64,000 nt of DNA. Origin: Streptomyces sp. TLI_146 (lineage in GTDB: Bacteria; Actinomycetota; Actinomycetes; Streptomycetales; Streptomycetaceae). The translations under genes were made by a program, and so were the position numbers. How positions within the stretch are numbered: the stretch's first letter is position 1; each line of letters begins with the position of its first letter. Where the stretch lies: positions 496,001-560,000 of the forward strand of contig NZ_PJMX01000001.1 of the NCBI RefSeq assembly GCF_002846415.1, read 5' to 3'. A model generated the notes under the pieces. The model had not been told where the DNA came from. It did not search any database and saw only the letters and a list, made by a program, of their open reading frames with translations. Positions 54,029 to 62,113 of the stretch are shown piece by piece.

Positions 54029-55024
54029 ATGAAGACCGCATACACCCACACCCACGACGAGTACGCCGTACTGCGCGAGTCGTGCGGGCTGCTCGACTAC
54101 ACGGACATCGGCCTGGTACGGGTCTCCGGCCCCGGAGCCGCCGACTTCCTCGGCCAAGTGGCCACTCGCGGCGTCGAGTTCCTCCTGGAGGGCCAGAGCA
54201 TGACGGCCCTGCTGCTGCGCGCGGACGGCACGCTCCTGTCCGAGATCCTCGTCCACTGCCACACCGGCCACTACCTGGTGGAGATCTGGCCCGCGCAGGC
54301 TCCCGAGGCCACCGAGCACCTGCTCACCCGTGGCGCCCTCGCCCCGGACACCACCGTGCAGGACGTGCGCGAGGAGTTCGACGTGCTCGCCGTCGAGGGG
54401 CCGGCGTCCTTCCGCATCGCGCAGAAGTACCTGCCCTTCCCGGTGGCCTCCATGGGCTACCGCAGCTTTGTGACCGCCGAGCACGACGGCCGGCCGCTGA
54501 CCGTCTCCCGCACCGGGGTGACCGGTGAGTACGGCTACAAGTTCTTCGCCCCGGCCGGGGCCGGCGAAGCACTGCGGGCCGAGTTCACCGCGCTCGGCGC
54601 CGTGGAGTGCGGCAAGGACGCCGTGGACGTGTGCCGCATGGAGGTCCGCTTCGCCAGCGTGGAGCACGAGGCCGCGGACGGCCGGGCGACCGCCGTCGAT
54701 CTCGGCCTCCAGTGGATGATCGAACCCGGCAAGGAGCCCGCGGGCACCGGTGACCAGCCGCGCCGGCCCGTCTGCTGGGTCGGCGCCGAGGAGATGACCG
54801 AGCGCCCCTCGCACGGCACCGCCGTGACGGCCGGCGACACCACGGTGGGTGTGATCACCCACGCGGTCTGGTCGCCGCGCCTCGCCCGGGTGATCGGCAC
54901 CGCCCAGGTCGACACGGAAGTGGCCGCCTCCGGCCAGGAGTTCGCCCTGGCCGACGGCACCGCGCTGCGCACCGTCTCCGCCCCCTTCCTCACCGCCACC
55001 AGCCTCGACGTCGCGCTGGACTGA
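54029..55024 (+). CDS. GcvT/YgfZ-like folate-binding-fold protein
   Basis: A 331-residue protein of the aminomethyltransferase family. The N-terminus has LLDYTDIGLVRVSGPGAADF, then VTGEYGYKFFAPAGAG and a C-terminal barrel WSPRLARVIGTAQV. It lacks the other glycine-cleavage partners. AGGAG precedes ATG 54029. In a polyketide operon it could transfer a one-carbon unit from folate or act as a non-catalytic folate-dependent tailoring protein; its role is unknown. Confidence 0.85.
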   Translation: MKTAYTHTHDEYAVLRESCGLLDYTDIGLVRVSGPGAADFLGQVATRGVEFLLEGQSMTALLLRADGTLLSEILVHCHTGHYLVEIWPAQAPEATEHLLTRGALAPDTTVQDVREEFDVLAVEGPASFRIAQKYLPFPVASMGYRSFVTAEHDGRPLTVSRTGVTGEYGYKFFAPAGAGEALRAEFTALGAVECGKDAVDVCRMEVRFASVEHEAADGRATAVDLGLQWMIEPGKEPAGTGDQPRRPVCWVGAEEMTERPSHGTAVTAGDTTVGVITHAVWSPRLARVIGTAQVDTEVAASGQEFALADGTALRTVSAPFLTATSLDVALD

Positions 55025-55130
55025 CGCGGTCCGCGGGGCGGGCAGCGGCCCGCCCCGCCCTCCCCCGGCGCCCCCGCGCGCGAGCACGCCGAGCCCTCGG
55101 CACACCACCCTCGGCACGCAAGGAGAAGTC

Positions 55131-57596
55131 ATGAGCCTCAGCAACCACCGCCTCGAAGGCGTGGCCATCACCGGAATAGGCCTGAGCTGTGCGCTCGGCA
55201 ACGGCGCACAGCACGTCTGGCGCGGTATCCGCGCAGGCGAGAGCGGCATCGCCAAGACACAGCGCCTGGACGTGTCGACACTCAGCTGCCAGTACTCCGG
55301 CGAGGCGTCCGCCGCCCCCTCCTCCCACCCCCGGCTGCGCGGACGCGTCGACCGCGCCACCTCGCTGGCCCTCACCGCCGCCCAGGAGGCGGTCGACAGC
55401 GCCGCACTGCCCCAGGACAGCCAGGACCCGTACCGCATGGGCATCGCGGTGGGCACCTCCGTGGGCGGTCTCGACCACGGGGAGCAGTTCCACTGGGACC
55501 TGCTCCGTGACGGCCCCGAGTCGACCCGCGCCGACCTGCTCTACACCTATCCCCTCTACACCTCCGCGGACGCGCTCAGCATCGCCTTCCGGTTCAAGGG
55601 CCCCAAGGTCGTCATCTCCAACGCCTGTGCCGCGGGCTCCAACTCCATCGGCTTCGCCGCCGACGCGATCCGCGAGGGCCGGGCGGACGTGATGATCGCC
55701 GGCGGGGTGGACGTCCTCGACATCCTCTCCCTCGCCGGCTTCGACAGCCTCAACGCCCTGGACTCCGAACCCTGCGCGCCCTACTCCCGCAGCACCGGCC
55801 TCAACCTCGGTGAGGGCGCGGCCTTCCTGGTCCTCGAATCGGAGTCGTACGCCCGAAAGCGCGGCGCCGACATCCTCAGCCACGTCCTGGGCTACGCCCT
55901 GACCAGCGACGCCTACCACGCCACCGCCCCCGACCCGGCGGGCGACGGCGCCAACCGCGCGATGCGCGCCGGACTGGCCCAGGCCGCCCTGGGCCCCGAG
56001 CACATCGACTACGTCAACGGGCACGGCACCGGCACCCCCACCAACGACAGCGCCGAGACCAAAGCCGTGGACGCCCTGTTCCAGGGACGCACCGCCGCCC
56101 CCATGAGCAGCACCAAGTCGCAGGTGGGCCACATGCTCGGCGCCGCCGGTGCCATGGAAGCCGCCACCTGTGTGATGGCACTGCGCGACGGGGTGCTGCC
56201 GCCCACGGTCAACGTCGACGAGAGCCGCGAGCTCACCCGCGACATCGTGCCCAACCGGTCCCGGCCACAGGAGCTGAACGTGGTCGTCTCCAACTCCTTC
56301 GCGTTCGGCGGCAACAACTGCTCCCTCGTCCTCGGTAGCCACCCCGCCCCGCCCCGTACTCCCGCCGCCCACCGCGTCGTCATCACCGGCGCCGGTCCGG
56401 TGACCGCGCTCGGCAGCGGCCGCCGCGCCTTCCTCGACGCCCTGCGCGAGGGCCGCAGCGGAGTGGGCCCGGCACGGCTGAACGACCTGAGCCGCTCCCG
56501 CACCGCCCTGGCCGCCGAGGTCGACACCGCCGAGTGCCGCCGCCACGTCGACCGCGCCTACGCCCGCCGACTGGACCAGATCGGCCTGCTCACCCTCGCC
56601 GCCAGCCGACTGGCCCTCGACGACGCCGGGCTGCGCGTCACCAAGGCGGAGGCGGCCCGCATCGGCATGGTGTTCGGTACCTTCAGCGGGCCCGTGGAGA
56701 CCGTGGAGCAACTGAGCGAGACCATCGGCACCCAGGGCCCCCACCGCGTCAACCCCCGCCTCTTCCCCAACTCGGTGATGAACGCCGCCGCCGGACACGC
56801 CTGCCTCGCCCTGCAGATCCGCGGCCCGCTCTCCACCCTCGCCACCGGGTGCGCCTCCGGCCTCAGCGGTCTGGGCTACGCGGCCGACCTGATCCGCCGC
56901 GGCGAGGCGGACGTGATGCTCGCCGTCAGCGCCGACGAGCTCACCCCGCTGCTGCACTTCGGCTTCGACCGCGTCGGCCTGCTCGCCGAGGGTGATCCCC
57001 GCCCCTACAGCACCACGCCCACCGGCGCCGCTCTCGGCGCGGGCAGCACGGCCCTGGTCGTCGAGTCCCTGGAGCACGCACTCGCCCGGGGCGCGACCAT
57101 CCTCGCCGAGGTCAAGGGCCACGCCATCACCAGCGACGGCCACCGCGTCGCGGGCAACGACCCCTCGGGCGAGGCCTGGGCGGAGAGCTTCCGCCGGGCT
57201 CTGGCCGACGGCGGCGTGGCGGCGTCGGACGTCGGCACGGTCTTCGGCGACGCCCGCGGCACCGCCGCGATCGACCACGCCGAAGCGGCCGCCATCGCCC
57301 AGGTGTGGCAGGCGGGCACGATCCGGCTGAGCAACCTCAGCCCGTACACCGGACACGTGCCCAGCACCTCGGCCCTGATGTCGGCCGTCTGCGCCACCGA
57401 GACCCTGCGCACCGGCTGGAGTCCCCGCGTCCCCGAGCCCTCCCAGCCGCTCGACGGCCTGCGCCCCTATCTCGACTCCACCGCCCCGAGCGCCGGCAAG
57501 GCGTGCGTGGTCACCGCCGCCAACTGGGGCGGCACCTATGTCTCCCTGGTCCTCGCCCCCTGGCACGAGAGCGCCACGGCCAAGGAGGCGGCGTGA
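55131..57596 (+). CDS. Fused ketosynthase - chain length factor (KS-CLF), type II polyketide synthase core
   Basis: A single 821-residue chain with two thiolase-fold halves. Half one (1-403) is a complete KS: C166 in SNACAAGSNS, H298 in NGHGTGT, K329 and H334 in KSQVGH. A linker of about 11 residues (HPAPPRTPAAH) follows. Half two (about 415-821) begins RVVITGAGPVTALGSG; it keeps C574 in ATGCASG but its first histidine site is VFGDARGTAAIDHAEA (A708), the pattern of chain length factors, and the lysine motif is replaced by SPYTGH. It would elongate malonyl units. AAGGAG precedes ATG 55131. KS and CLF are normally separate genes. Confidence 0.93.
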   Translation: MSLSNHRLEGVAITGIGLSCALGNGAQHVWRGIRAGESGIAKTQRLDVSTLSCQYSGEASAAPSSHPRLRGRVDRATSLALTAAQEAVDSAALPQDSQDPYRMGIAVGTSVGGLDHGEQFHWDLLRDGPESTRADLLYTYPLYTSADALSIAFRFKGPKVVISNACAAGSNSIGFAADAIREGRADVMIAGGVDVLDILSLAGFDSLNALDSEPCAPYSRSTGLNLGEGAAFLVLESESYARKRGADILSHVLGYALTSDAYHATAPDPAGDGANRAMRAGLAQAALGPEHIDYVNGHGTGTPTNDSAETKAVDALFQGRTAAPMSSTKSQVGHMLGAAGAMEAATCVMALRDGVLPPTVNVDESRELTRDIVPNRSRPQELNVVVSNSFAFGGNNCSLVLGSHPAPPRTPAAHRVVITGAGPVTALGSGRRAFLDALREGRSGVGPARLNDLSRSRTALAAEVDTAECRRHVDRAYARRLDQIGLLTLAASRLALDDAGLRVTKAEAARIGMVFGTFSGPVETVEQLSETIGTQGPHRVNPRLFPNSVMNAAAGHACLALQIRGPLSTLATGCASGLSGLGYAADLIRRGEADVMLAVSADELTPLLHFGFDRVGLLAEGDPRPYSTTPTGAALGAGSTALVVESLEHALARGATILAEVKGHAITSDGHRVAGNDPSGEAWAESFRRALADGGVAASDVGTVFGDARGTAAIDHAEAAAIAQVWQAGTIRLSNLSPYTGHVPSTSALMSAVCATETLRTGWSPRVPEPSQPLDGLRPYLDSTAPSAGKACVVTAANWGGTYVSLVLAPWHESATAKEAA

Positions 57597-57976
57597 ACTC
57601 CCCCACCACCGCCTGCCCCGCCCTCCGCATCAGCTGGCCGCAGCACTGCCCGCCGCGCGACGACCCCCGCTGGAACGAATGGCTGACCGGCACCGAACGC
57701 GCCTACGCGCACTCCCTGGCCCGCGCCGAGGAGCATCTGTCCGCCCGCAAAGCGGCCAAGGAGGCGGCCGCGCAGCTCCTGGGCTGGCCGGGCCCGCCGC
57801 CCTGGCAGGACATGGAGATCCGCCGCCGCACGGACCGGGCGCCCGTCCTGACCGTCCGCGGCCCGCTCGCCCGCTGGATGCGCGAGCAGGGACTGGTGAC
57901 ACCCCACGTCTCCCTGACACATGCCCGGGGGTACGCGGCCGCCCTCGCCTGGTACCCCAGCGGCGGGGAGCGGTGA
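57593..57976 (+). CDS. Degenerate AcpS-like protein
   Basis: A 127-residue protein from GTG 57593, overlapping the KS-CLF stop. It has AcpS features in the second half: SARKAAKEAAAQLLG (the KEA motif), an ME-IRRR strand and VSLTHARGYAAALAW. The N-terminal GxDxxx metal motif of true holo-ACP synthases is absent. It may be a partner or scaffold of the AcpS at 50970, or a divergent family. Its stop overlaps the next start (TGATG). Confidence 0.7.
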   Translation: MNSPTTACPALRISWPQHCPPRDDPRWNEWLTGTERAYAHSLARAEEHLSARKAAKEAAAQLLGWPGPPPWQDMEIRRRTDRAPVLTVRGPLARWMREQGLVTPHVSLTHARGYAAALAWYPSGGER

Positions 57977-58734
57977 TGGGCACGCCACGGCCCTACGACC
58001 GGGTGGCGCTGGTGACCGGGGCGCTCGGCGGCATCGGCACGGCCATCACCCGTGCCCTGCTCGACCAGGGCATGGGCGTGGTGGTCACGGACCTGGACGG
58101 CGAGGCCTGCCGCACGGCAGCGAACGACCTCAACAGGGGCCCGCTCAGGGGCTGCGCGGCCGGTCACGCACTCGACGTGACCGACCCCGACTCCTGGCAG
58201 CGGGTGACCCGGTTCGCCCGCCGCCGCTTCGGCCACCTCGACGTCCTGGTCAACAACGCCGGAACGCTCGGCATCCACGGCCTGGAGAGCTGCACGCCCC
58301 AGGAGTGGGACCGTGTGGTGGACACCTGCCAACGCGGTGCCTGGCTGGGGATGCGGGCCGCCGCCCCGTGTCTGAGGTCGGCCGGGGGCGGCTCGATCGT
58401 CAACATCAGCTCCATCTACGGCATGGTCGGCTCGGGCGCCTCCTTCGCCTACCACGCCGCCAAGGGCGCCGTACGGGCCATGACCCGCGCCGCGGCCATC
58501 GAACTGGCCCCCGCCGGCATCCGGGTCAACACCGTCTCCCCCGGCATGGTCGCCACCCCCATGACCGCGTCCGTCCCCCAGGACTTCGTCAGCGACGTCA
58601 CCGCACGCACCCCCCTGCGCCGCCCGGCCCACCCCGACGAAGTGGCGGCGGCGGTGCGCTTCCTGGCCTGCGACACGGCCTCCTTCATCACCGGTACCGA
58701 ACTCGTCGTCGACGGCGGCTTCACCGCCCTGTGA
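57976..58734 (+). CDS. SDR-family oxidoreductase
   Basis: A 252-residue short-chain dehydrogenase. TGALGGIG binds the cofactor; the catalytic S146, Y159 and K163 (AYHAAKGA) are present. It is a second ketoreductase-like enzyme in the operon, either a paralogue acting on another chain position or a tailoring alcohol dehydrogenase. Confidence 0.92.
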   Translation: MGTPRPYDRVALVTGALGGIGTAITRALLDQGMGVVVTDLDGEACRTAANDLNRGPLRGCAAGHALDVTDPDSWQRVTRFARRRFGHLDVLVNNAGTLGIHGLESCTPQEWDRVVDTCQRGAWLGMRAAAPCLRSAGGGSIVNISSIYGMVGSGASFAYHAAKGAVRAMTRAAAIELAPAGIRVNTVSPGMVATPMTASVPQDFVSDVTARTPLRRPAHPDEVAAAVRFLACDTASFITGTELVVDGGFTAL

Positions 58735-58755
58735 CGCCTGGCCCGAGGAGTCGTC

Positions 58756-60645
58756 ATGGAGCAGGACCACAGCCGGGCGCCCTGGGTCGCGCTGAGCGTC
58801 CTGTGCACGGGCTTCTTCATGATCGTGCTGGACACCACGATCGTCCACGTGGCCATCCCGGCGATGATGCACGAGATGGCCACGGACGTGGACCACGTCC
58901 TCTGGGTCGTCAACGCCTACCTGATCAGCTACGCGGTCTTCATGATCCCTGCCGGGCGGCTCGGCACCCGCTACGGCCCCCGCCGGATCCACCTCGCGGG
59001 ACTGGTCCTGTTCACCGCCGCCTCGGCCCTGTGCGGCTGCGCCGGCAGTGTCGGCGAACTCCTCGCCTGGCGCGCGCTCCAGGGGCTCGGGGCGGCCCTG
59101 GTCACCCCGCAGATCGGCGCCTTCATCGCGGTGCTCTTCCCCGCCCGCCGACGCGGAGCCGCCTTCGGCGCCCTCACCAGCGTCATGGGCCTGTCGATCG
59201 TCGCGGGCCCCCTCCTCGGCGGGGTCCTGGTGACCCGCGTCGGCTGGCACTGGATCTTCATGGTCAACGTGCCCGTCGGCATCGCGGTGCTCCTGCTGTC
59301 CGCCACCCTGCTGCCCGCACCACCACCGAGCGGCCGCCGCGGCACGGACCTGCTCGGCCTGGCCCTGGTGACCACCGGCCTCACCACCCTCACCTTCGCC
59401 CTGCTCGGCAGCGGCCGGCCCCACCGCGGAGCTGCCCTCTGCGCGGGAACCGCCCTCCTGATCCTGTTCTTCGTACAGCAGCGCGCCAACACCCGCTCCC
59501 CGCTGTTGCCACACGCGCTCTTCGCCCGGCGCGACTTCGCCGTGGCCAACGGCATCGGCGCCGCCGTGCACTTCGCGGTCATCGGCAGCGCCACTCCCAT
59601 CGCTCTGCTCCTGCAACAGCAGTTGCACCTCACCGCGCTGCGGTCCGCCCTTCTCATCGCCCCCACCCCGCTCGCCGCCGCGGCGGCGGCGCACATCGCC
59701 GGGCGCCTCGCCGACCGCATCGGCGGCAAACCCTTCGTCATCGGCGGTCTGCTGACCTACGCGTACGGACTCGCCCTGCTGGGAGCGCAGGCCCGGCCGG
59801 GGATGGACCCCTGGGAGCTCCTCCCGGCGATGCTCCTGGCGGACCTCGGCATCGGCTCGGCCCTGGCCCCCCTCACCAAGATCGCGATGGACGCGGTCGA
59901 CAGCCGGCACGCGGGCCCCGCATCCGGTGTGCTCAACACCAGCCGCCAGGTGGGCGGCATCCTCGGCGGCGCCGCCGTGGGAGCACTGATGAGCCGTCAG
60001 AGCGGGGCGCCCGGACCGAAGTCGCCTCGGCCCACCGGCGGGGCCGGGCCCGCGACGGACTACGCCTCGGCCCTGCACACCACGACCCTCCTCACGTCCG
60101 GCGTCCTGTTCCTCGCGGCCCTCGCCGCCGCGACACTCGCCCCGGGCTCACGGCGCCCCCGCCACCCGCGCCGTACGGCGGTCCTGCGGCTGGACACCCT
60201 GCCCGCCGTCGTCCGGGAGCAACACGGCTACCAGGCCGTGCAGATCCTCACCGCGATCCGCGTCCCCGCGCGTGGGCGCCACGAGGTCATCGGCTTCGAA
60301 GTGGCGGGCGCCGACGGCGCCGCCGCCTGGTCCCGGCTGCTCTTGGGGGTGCACTCCCACGGCCGGGGCCTGGCCTCCGTCCAGTACGTGGTGTGCGACG
60401 ACGCACCCGGGCTGGCCGCGGCGGTCGGCGCCGAACTCCGCCTGCCGACCCGGCCGGCCAGCGAGACCCGCGGCCCCGCCGCCGAACTGCGCCGCACCCT
60501 GCGAGGACACCTGGACACCGACGACCTCGCGCACACGCCCGCGGCCCTGGCCGCCACCGTCGAGCAGGCGATAGCCGCGCAGAACAGGCGGTGGGCCACC
60601 GGGCGCCGCCCCCGTCGCAGGACCTGGCGCCCACCTCCCCAATGA
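58756..60645 (+). CDS. DHA2-type MFS exporter with C-terminal mutator-transposase-like domain
   Basis: A 629-residue protein. Residues 1-463 form a 14-span drug:H+ antiporter with the exporter motif GLSIVAGPLLGG (145-156). Residues 475-565, possibly to 615, are unlike any transporter tail: RLDTLPAVVREQHGYQAVQ, GRHEVIGFEVAGADGAAAW, SRLLLGVHSHGRGL and YVVCDDAPGLAAAV align with the DDE core of IS256/mutator transposases (LDAxxVKVR, GxREVLGLWxGExEG, RGVxDVLxxVxDGLKGLPEA). The usual cytoplasmic tail is short. GAGGAG precedes ATG 58756. Export of the product is the likely main role. Confidence 0.85.
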   Translation: MEQDHSRAPWVALSVLCTGFFMIVLDTTIVHVAIPAMMHEMATDVDHVLWVVNAYLISYAVFMIPAGRLGTRYGPRRIHLAGLVLFTAASALCGCAGSVGELLAWRALQGLGAALVTPQIGAFIAVLFPARRRGAAFGALTSVMGLSIVAGPLLGGVLVTRVGWHWIFMVNVPVGIAVLLLSATLLPAPPPSGRRGTDLLGLALVTTGLTTLTFALLGSGRPHRGAALCAGTALLILFFVQQRANTRSPLLPHALFARRDFAVANGIGAAVHFAVIGSATPIALLLQQQLHLTALRSALLIAPTPLAAAAAAHIAGRLADRIGGKPFVIGGLLTYAYGLALLGAQARPGMDPWELLPAMLLADLGIGSALAPLTKIAMDAVDSRHAGPASGVLNTSRQVGGILGGAAVGALMSRQSGAPGPKSPRPTGGAGPATDYASALHTTTLLTSGVLFLAALAAATLAPGSRRPRHPRRTAVLRLDTLPAVVREQHGYQAVQILTAIRVPARGRHEVIGFEVAGADGAAAWSRLLLGVHSHGRGLASVQYVVCDDAPGLAAAVGAELRLPTRPASETRGPAAELRRTLRGHLDTDDLAHTPAALAATVEQAIAAQNRRWATGRRPRRRTWRPPPQ

Positions 60646-60773
60646 CCTCCCGATCCTGAGCCACGTAGGCACGGCACAGGAGCGGGATCCCCCGACGAAA
60701 ACCCCGACCAACTGACCGGAGCACCACCCCACCACCCCGATCAGCCAACCCCCGACCAGACAGAGGAACCCTC

Positions 60774-62015
60774 ATGTCCATCCCCCAGGAACTCTCTTCG
60801 CGCAACGCGACCCCAACAGCACACGAAGGGGTCGCGCGCAGGCTCCCCACGCTCACCGGAATGCGCTTCGTCGCCGCGGCGGCCGTCCTGCTGTGCCACT
60901 TCTCCCTCTACATCCGCGGCAACCCCGACTTCTGGCGCAACCTCGGCCAGGTGGGCGTCTCGTTCTTCTTCGTCCTCAGCGGCTTCGTCCTCACCTGGTC
61001 GGCCAGACCCGGCACGGGGGCACGAGCCGTCTGGCGCACGCGAGCAGCGAAGATCTTCCCCAACCACCTCCTGGTCGCGGCGGCCCACGCGGGTCTCATG
61101 CTGCTGACCGGCAAGGCGATCGTCGCCGCACAGATCCTCCCGACGGCGACACTCACCCAGTCGTGGATCCCCGGGTTCGACCTCACGACGGCCATCAGCC
61201 CCGTGAGCTGGACCCTCTCCTGCGAAGTTTTCTTCTACCTCGCCTTCCCGCTGCTGCTGACGCAGATCCGCCGCATCCCCCCGAGATACCTGTGGTGGGC
61301 GGCCGCCGTCCTGGTAGCCGTCATCTTCACCCTGCCGGTGATCGCCGAACACTTCGTCCCCAACGGGAAGCCGATGTCCCCACTGCTTCCCTATCTCGAC
61401 AACGACGCCTGGTTCGTGGGCTTCTTCCCCCTCGCGCGTGCCTTCGAGTTCGCCCTCGGCATGGTGCTGGCCCGAATCGTCGCGGCGGACAGGTGGGTCC
61501 AGCTCGGCATGGCGCCCGCCGCGGTGCTGTTCGTCCTCGCCTACTGGCTGTCGATGGGATCCGGCCTGTACTCCTTCTCCGCCGCCACGGTCATCCCGAT
61601 CGGCATGCTGATCTGCGCGGGCGCGGTCGCGGACGTCCAGGGGTGCCCCTCCCCGCTGCGCCACCCCTACTTCGTGCGGCTCGGTGAGATCTCCTTCGCC
61701 CTGTACCTGGTGCACAAGCCGGTCATCGACTACGGCACCAAGCTGCTGGGCATACCGCACTTCAGCGGGATGGCCCTGGTGGACCAGGTAGCCGTACTGA
61801 CTCCGCTGTTCGGCGTGGCACTGCTGCTGGCCTGGCTGCTGTACGTGGGCGTGGAACGCCCGATGATGCGGCACTGGGGCCGGCGGCGCCCCCGCCGCGG
61901 CGCGAGCCACCGGGCCGCCTGCCGCGAGTGCCCGGCCCGCACCTGCCCAGGACAGCCGAGCGGCCCGGACCACCTGGACGGGGAGGACCTGACCGGCTCC
62001 CCCTCGACACGCTGA
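60774..62015 (+). CDS. Membrane acyltransferase (acyltransferase-3/OafA type)
   Basis: A 413-residue polytopic protein of the acyltransferase-3 family with about ten spans. The N-terminal LTGMRFVAAAAVLLCHFSLY contains the conserved arginine and histidine. It probably acylates a hydroxyl of the product or an envelope glycan. AGAGG precedes ATG 60774. It is the last gene of the rightward operon. Confidence 0.9.
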   Translation: MSIPQELSSRNATPTAHEGVARRLPTLTGMRFVAAAAVLLCHFSLYIRGNPDFWRNLGQVGVSFFFVLSGFVLTWSARPGTGARAVWRTRAAKIFPNHLLVAAAHAGLMLLTGKAIVAAQILPTATLTQSWIPGFDLTTAISPVSWTLSCEVFFYLAFPLLLTQIRRIPPRYLWWAAAVLVAVIFTLPVIAEHFVPNGKPMSPLLPYLDNDAWFVGFFPLARAFEFALGMVLARIVAADRWVQLGMAPAAVLFVLAYWLSMGSGLYSFSAATVIPIGMLICAGAVADVQGCPSPLRHPYFVRLGEISFALYLVHKPVIDYGTKLLGIPHFSGMALVDQVAVLTPLFGVALLLAWLLYVGVERPMMRHWGRRRPRRGASHRAACRECPARTCPGQPSGPDHLDGEDLTGSPSTR

Positions 62016-62027
62016 GCCTCCCACGAC

Positions 62028-62064
62028 AGTGGACCGCCGCCGAGTTCATCGGCGGCGGTCCACT
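62028..62064. terminator. Bidirectional terminator, 16-bp stem
   Basis: AGTGGACCGCCGCCGA (62028-62043), loop GTTCA, and the exact complementary arm (62049-62064), between the convergent acyltransferase and MMPL genes. It marks the right end of the core operon. Confidence 0.92.
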
Positions 62065-62113
62065 CCTGTGCGGGGCCGGCGCGCGGCCGCGCCAGCCTCC
62101 CTGGCGCACACCG

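Noticed and set aside
54990..57566. An 858-codon minus-strand open frame
   Set aside because: Antisense shadow of the KS-CLF gene; Gly/Ala/Val-rich without any domain.
57703..60078. A 791-codon minus-strand open frame
   Set aside because: Antisense shadow of the SDR and MFS genes; low-complexity composition.
58756..60645. An intact IS256 element at the end of the MFS gene
   Set aside because: Only the middle of the catalytic domain is seen, with no inverted terminal repeats, no N-terminal transposase part and no target duplication visible.
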